Source of the DNA: JBGOUJ01 sp041477005
GTDB lineage: Bacteria; Acidobacteriota; Terriglobia; Bryobacterales; JACQDG01
Reading direction: 5' to 3'
DNA length: 7,020 nucleotides
Assembly: GCA_041477005.1 (NCBI GenBank)
Contig: JBGOUJ010000417.1
Coordinates: 1-7,020 of the forward strand
The translations under genes were made by a program, and so were the position numbers. Shown piece by piece: positions 4,410 through 7,020 of the stretch (the first letter of the stretch is position 1; every line of letters starts with the position of its first letter). The notes beneath the pieces were generated by a model. It made no database searches and had not been told where the DNA came from. It was given only the letters and a program-made list of their open reading frames with translations.

Positions 4410-5678
4410 ATGAAATTCTCTCGCAGAACAGCCATAGAAGTCCTCGGCGCCGGCGCGTTGACGCCGGTCGGCGCGATGCCCCTGGCGGCAGCCCAGGTTT
4501 CGGCCCCGCCCAAGGAAGGAAAGGATACCCCTAAGATCGCCGTAGGCATGGGAGACGGCGGTGGCGGTTTCGGCGGCCGCGGCGGCGCAGGACGGGGCGG
4601 TGCAGGCGCCGGCGCTGGAGCCCCTGGCGCTCCGGCCGGCGCCGACGGTGCTTCGGCGAATACTCCTCCTCCCGATCCGACGGCCGGCCCGCGCCGGATC
4701 AAACAACTGGGTGTGAATCACGTACTGGGCGGTTTGGGTGGCGTTCCGTGGACCGAACAAAGCCTCAACGCGACGATTGAACGGTGGAAGGCCGCCGGCA
4801 TCACGGTAGGGAATCTGATGATCAACCTATCCCCCGATATTCTCTATGGAAGGGCCGGGAACAAACGCGATGAGGATATCGAGAAGGTCAGACAGTCGAT
4901 CATCGCCGCCGGCAAAGCAGGCCTGCCGGTCGTCGAATACAACTTCTACGCGCACCGCTCCATGGAGGGCTACTTCGAGGAGATCGACGCCAACCGCGGG
5001 AACTCCGGCTGGACCGGCTTCGATTACGAGTTGGTGCAGAGCGCCAGTCAGCAATACCAGACCAGGCCGGAGGAAAAAGGGATGAAGTTCAAAGACCTGC
5101 CTCCGCTGCCGAACGAGGGCGCCCACAATCTCGATGAGATGTGGAACAACATCACCTATTTCCTGAAGGCGGTCGTTCCGACGGCGGAGAAGGCCAACGT
5201 CCGCCTGGCCCTGCATCCCAACGATCCCCCCGCGCCCATCAGCCGTGGCTCGCAACAGATCATGGGTACCGTAGCCGGGTGGAAGAAGCTCATTTCGATC
5301 GTCGACAGCCCTTCCAACGGCATCACGTTCGATTGCGGCGTGACCCGCGAGATGGGCGAGGACCCGATCGAAGTCTGCCGCTACTTCGCTTCCCGTGACC
5401 GCATCAACCACATGCACTTCCGCAACGTCCTGGTGATGAAGCCGTACGAACGGTACACGGAAGTGTGGATCGACGAGGGCCTGAACAACATGTTCGCCGT
5501 GATGAAGGAGCTGGTGAAACACAAGTACGCGCACCAGATCTATCCGGAACATCCGCGCCGTCTGGATTACGATGTCGAGCACGGCCGGATCGGCGGCTAC
5601 CCCGGCGGTGGCTCGTATGCTGCCATCGCCTACAACATCGGCTACGCGCGGGCGATGCTCCAGGCCGCGATGTCTTAA
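4410..5678 (+). CDS. Exported mannonate dehydratase (UxuA)-like TIM-barrel protein
   Basis: This protein has 422 residues. The start at 4410 has AAGGAAGG eight bases upstream; a GTG at 4362 is in frame but would bury the signal. The N-terminus MKFSRRTAIEVLGAGALTPV is a Tat-like signal with RR at 5-6. Residues about 46-93 form a Gly/Ala/Pro-rich low-complexity linker. The barrel starts near 97 (IKQLGVNHVLGGLGG) and contains HPNDPP (269-274), ITFDCG (305-310), NHMHFRNV (333-340), YTEVWIDEG (349-357) and YPEHPRR (378-384). This matches the UxuA layout, where a metal is held, as I recall for the Streptococcus suis enzyme, by His, Cys, His and Asp; here they would be His269, Cys309, His336 and Glu380. 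UxuA proper dehydrates D-mannonate to 2-keto-3-deoxygluconate in the cytoplasm. Export and the Glu make a different sugar-acid or epimerase-type substrate possible. The family call is firm, the reaction is not. Confidence 0.87.
   Translation: MKFSRRTAIEVLGAGALTPVGAMPLAAAQVSAPPKEGKDTPKIAVGMGDGGGGFGGRGGAGRGGAGAGAGAPGAPAGADGASANTPPPDPTAGPRRIKQLGVNHVLGGLGGVPWTEQSLNATIERWKAAGITVGNLMINLSPDILYGRAGNKRDEDIEKVRQSIIAAGKAGLPVVEYNFYAHRSMEGYFEEIDANRGNSGWTGFDYELVQSASQQYQTRPEEKGMKFKDLPPLPNEGAHNLDEMWNNITYFLKAVVPTAEKANVRLALHPNDPPAPISRGSQQIMGTVAGWKKLISIVDSPSNGITFDCGVTREMGEDPIEVCRYFASRDRINHMHFRNVLVMKPYERYTEVWIDEGLNNMFAVMKELVKHKYAHQIYPEHPRRLDYDVEHGRIGGYPGGGSYAAIAYNIGYARAMLQAAMS
4545..4690 (+). repeat. Gly/Ala/Pro-rich low-complexity coding stretch
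   Basis: This in-frame stretch encodes residues about 46-93 of the exported UxuA-like protein. It is rich in GG, GGRGGAG, GAGAGAP and PAGADG units and made of repeated GGC/GGN codons. It links the Tat-like signal to the barrel and is probably disordered. Such codon runs change length easily by slippage. Confidence 0.8.
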
Positions 5679-5943
5679 TGACGCTCGCGCCAACGTGGCG
5701 CACGCACCGTCGAAAGCCGCCCCTGCCCTTCGCCAAATGTTCGCCAAATCGGCGCTGCTGGAGCGGTTTTCATCCTTATGGATGGGCCGCAGGCCCATGG
5801 AAACACTCTTGCGTGCGCCACGTCATCTGCCTCGAAGCCAGGTGCGCGGTCTTGTGCCAGCCGAGACACCGGATGTAGATAGTGCCGCCGCTCCGCGGGT
5901 CCTGCTTGGGAAATACTGCCCGGAGACGCTCCTGCGGATGCCG
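5679..5943. other. Gap between convergent genes, with small repeats
   Basis: No gene is supported here. Visible are a 10-base direct repeat TTCGCCAAAT (5729-5738 and 5740-5749) and two overlapping inverted repeats at 5771-5798. Frames across the gap are short and shift with no protein character. The two flanking genes end here, but no hairpin with a T-run was found for either strand. Confidence 0.6.
5771..5798. repeat. Two overlapping inverted repeats
   Basis: CATCC (5771-5775) pairs with GGATG (5780-5784) around TTAT. ATGGGCC (5782-5788) pairs perfectly with GGCCCAT (5792-5798) around GCA. They share 5782-5784, so the two stems would compete for those bases. No T-run follows on either strand. 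The place, between two converging genes, suggests a transcript-end structure or a dispersed repeat. Confidence 0.55.
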
Positions 5944-7020
5944 TTATATCCTCTTGATCCGGATCTGCTTGTACTCGATCCAGCGGCCGGCTTGGTGGGC
6001 TTGCAGCTCAACGTGCCCCGGCTCCAGGTTTTCGAGCCGGTCGTATTCGAGGACGGTTTCACCGTTGATCCGCACCAGGCAGTTTTTGTCTTTGACGGCA
6101 AGCTGCAGCAGGTACCACTTCTCGGGCTCGATCCGCGGATAGATCGCGCGCTTGAAGGAATAGAGGGAGCCGGTGGGGTAGTGCGCGCCCTCCACGTCAT
6201 GAAGCTGGATCTCGTAGTGCCGCCCGCGCAGGCCCTCGCCGCTGGTGCGGAACAAAATGCCCCCGTTATGGAATTGGCTGGCTCGGATGTAGAGATGCAG
6301 CTCGAAGTCGCGGTACTGCTCGCGGGTGGCCAGGTGGCCGATGCCGTCTCCGCGCAGGATGCGCCCTAGCGGCTCGAACTTGGGCTTCGCGTCCGAGATG
6401 TACCACTTCTGGAAGTCGCCGGCCGTTTCGTAAAGGGTCTCCCACTGCTCCTTGCCGGGCAGCTCGCGGATGCGGAGGTTGCGGAAGCGGATCGGGTAGG
6501 AAAGGGACTCGATCCCCAGGTAGCCGCGGCGCAGCCGGCAGCGCAGCTCGGGCACGGTTTCCACGTCGAGATCCTGCACCAGCTCTTCATTGGTCCACAC
6601 GCGCAGCCGGGGCCAGTCCATCGAAATGCGCATAGTGTTCCATTCGCCCTTGTTCCGGACGTTGACCTTCAAGGGCGCGACAACAGGAAAAATCGCGCCC
6701 ATCCCTTCGGGCCGCATCTCGGTCTCCTGCTGGTGGAAGAGGTGGATCATCATCCCGGTCCACAGGTTGCGGCCGTGCTCGGGCGCGTGGATGTAAATGC
6801 CGGAGTCGGTCCATCCCCGGACGAAAAACTCGCAACGGAAGTCAAAGTTTTCGTATTGCCGGTTGGAGCGCAGCCAGGCCGGGAAATTGGAACCTTCGTG
6901 GACCACGATGGCGCCGTCATCGACGTAGAAGGCGGACTCGGGGCCTTCCCGGATGGTCCAGCCATCGAGCGTCTTGCCGTCGAACAGCGGCGTGAAGCCC
7001 TCTTCCGTTTGGCCCTGCAG
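5944..7020 (-). CDS. Tandem DUF1080 (3-keto-disaccharide hydrolase-type) protein, N-terminus missing
   Basis: The frame is open to the right edge, so the start lies outside; 358 residues are visible. An internal GTG at 6906 is only a codon in mid-domain. Reading from the edge, the first domain begins GFTPLFDGKTLDGWTIREGP, the typical opening of DUF1080, and continues through YENFDFRCEFFVRGWTDSGIYI, MRISMDWPRLRVWTNEELVQ and GYLGIESLSYPIRFRNLRIRE. A second, more diverged copy starts near WETLYETAGDFQKWYI and runs through YRDFELHLYIRASQFHNGGILFR, HYEIQLHD and WYLLQLAVKDKNCLVRINGE to IEYKQIRIKR at the stop. DUF1080 is a concanavalin-like beta-sandwich; members hydrolyse 3-keto-glycosides, and most are exported. 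No signal can be seen because the N-terminus is missing. It is convergent with the UxuA-like gene across 265 bases. Family call firm, substrate unknown. Confidence 0.9.
   Translation of the reverse strand: MQGQTEEGFTPLFDGKTLDGWTIREGPESAFYVDDGAIVVHEGSNFPAWLRSNRQYENFDFRCEFFVRGWTDSGIYIHAPEHGRNLWTGMMIHLFHQQETEMRPEGMGAIFPVVAPLKVNVRNKGEWNTMRISMDWPRLRVWTNEELVQDLDVETVPELRCRLRRGYLGIESLSYPIRFRNLRIRELPGKEQWETLYETAGDFQKWYISDAKPKFEPLGRILRGDGIGHLATREQYRDFELHLYIRASQFHNGGILFRTSGEGLRGRHYEIQLHDVEGAHYPTGSLYSFKRAIYPRIEPEKWYLLQLAVKDKNCLVRINGETVLEYDRLENLEPGHVELQAHQAGRWIEYKQIRIKRI

Noticed and set aside
4827..5798. 323-codon minus-strand frame
   Set aside because: Antisense shadow of the UxuA-like gene; His/Val/Asp-rich composition typical of such shadows.
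5572..6369. 265-codon plus-strand frame across the gap and the DUF1080 gene
   Set aside because: Opposite a well-supported DUF1080 gene; no start signal and no recognisable domain.

Overview
The window is GC-rich bacterial DNA. The best guess for its source is an Acidobacteriota member of the Solibacter/Bryobacterales type. This is inferred from gene content, not from a marker gene: an ECF sigma factor paired with a membrane-anchored TlpA-like protein, an exported metallo-beta-lactamase-fold hydrolase, a Tat-type mannonate-dehydratase-like protein with a Gly-rich linker, and a tandem DUF1080 protein. No rRNA, tRNA, CRISPR array, transposase or phage gene was seen.

Layout. Positions 1-489 hold no convincing gene. 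They contain two repeat elements built from short units with a period near 8 bases: a CGCCAAG run at 33-57 and a 26-base-arm inverted repeat at 220-296. A possible promoter/operator lies at 367-395. Two short same-strand genes follow (490-1041 and 1069-1602); both encode secreted proteins of unknown function. Converging on them from the minus strand is a two-gene unit: an ECF sigma factor (2889-2383), then, starting 4 bases after its stop codon, a protein with a short cytoplasmic head, one membrane span, a CxxC and a TlpA/ResA-type thioredoxin domain (2378-1647).

A divergent control region (2890-3084) separates that unit from a plus-strand run. The run holds a secreted MBL-fold hydrolase with HxHxEH in place of HxHxDH (3085-4035), a truncated VOC/glyoxalase-like gene whose 3' part is replaced by unrelated sequence with a palindrome and a perfect hairpin (4130-4360), and an exported mannonate-dehydratase-like TIM-barrel protein (4410-5678). 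After a 265-base gap, a minus-strand protein with two DUF1080 (3-keto-disaccharide hydrolase type) domains runs off the right edge (5944-7020).

How the genes may work together. The sigma factor and thioredoxin-like protein look like a coupled envelope-sensing pair, in which the membrane protein could be a redox-responsive anti-sigma factor; this is inference. The mannonate-dehydratase-like and DUF1080 proteins converge tail to tail and both suggest extracytoplasmic sugar processing. The most interesting items are the sigma/thioredoxin pair, the VOC break point with its structured DNA, and the octamer-built intergenic repeats.
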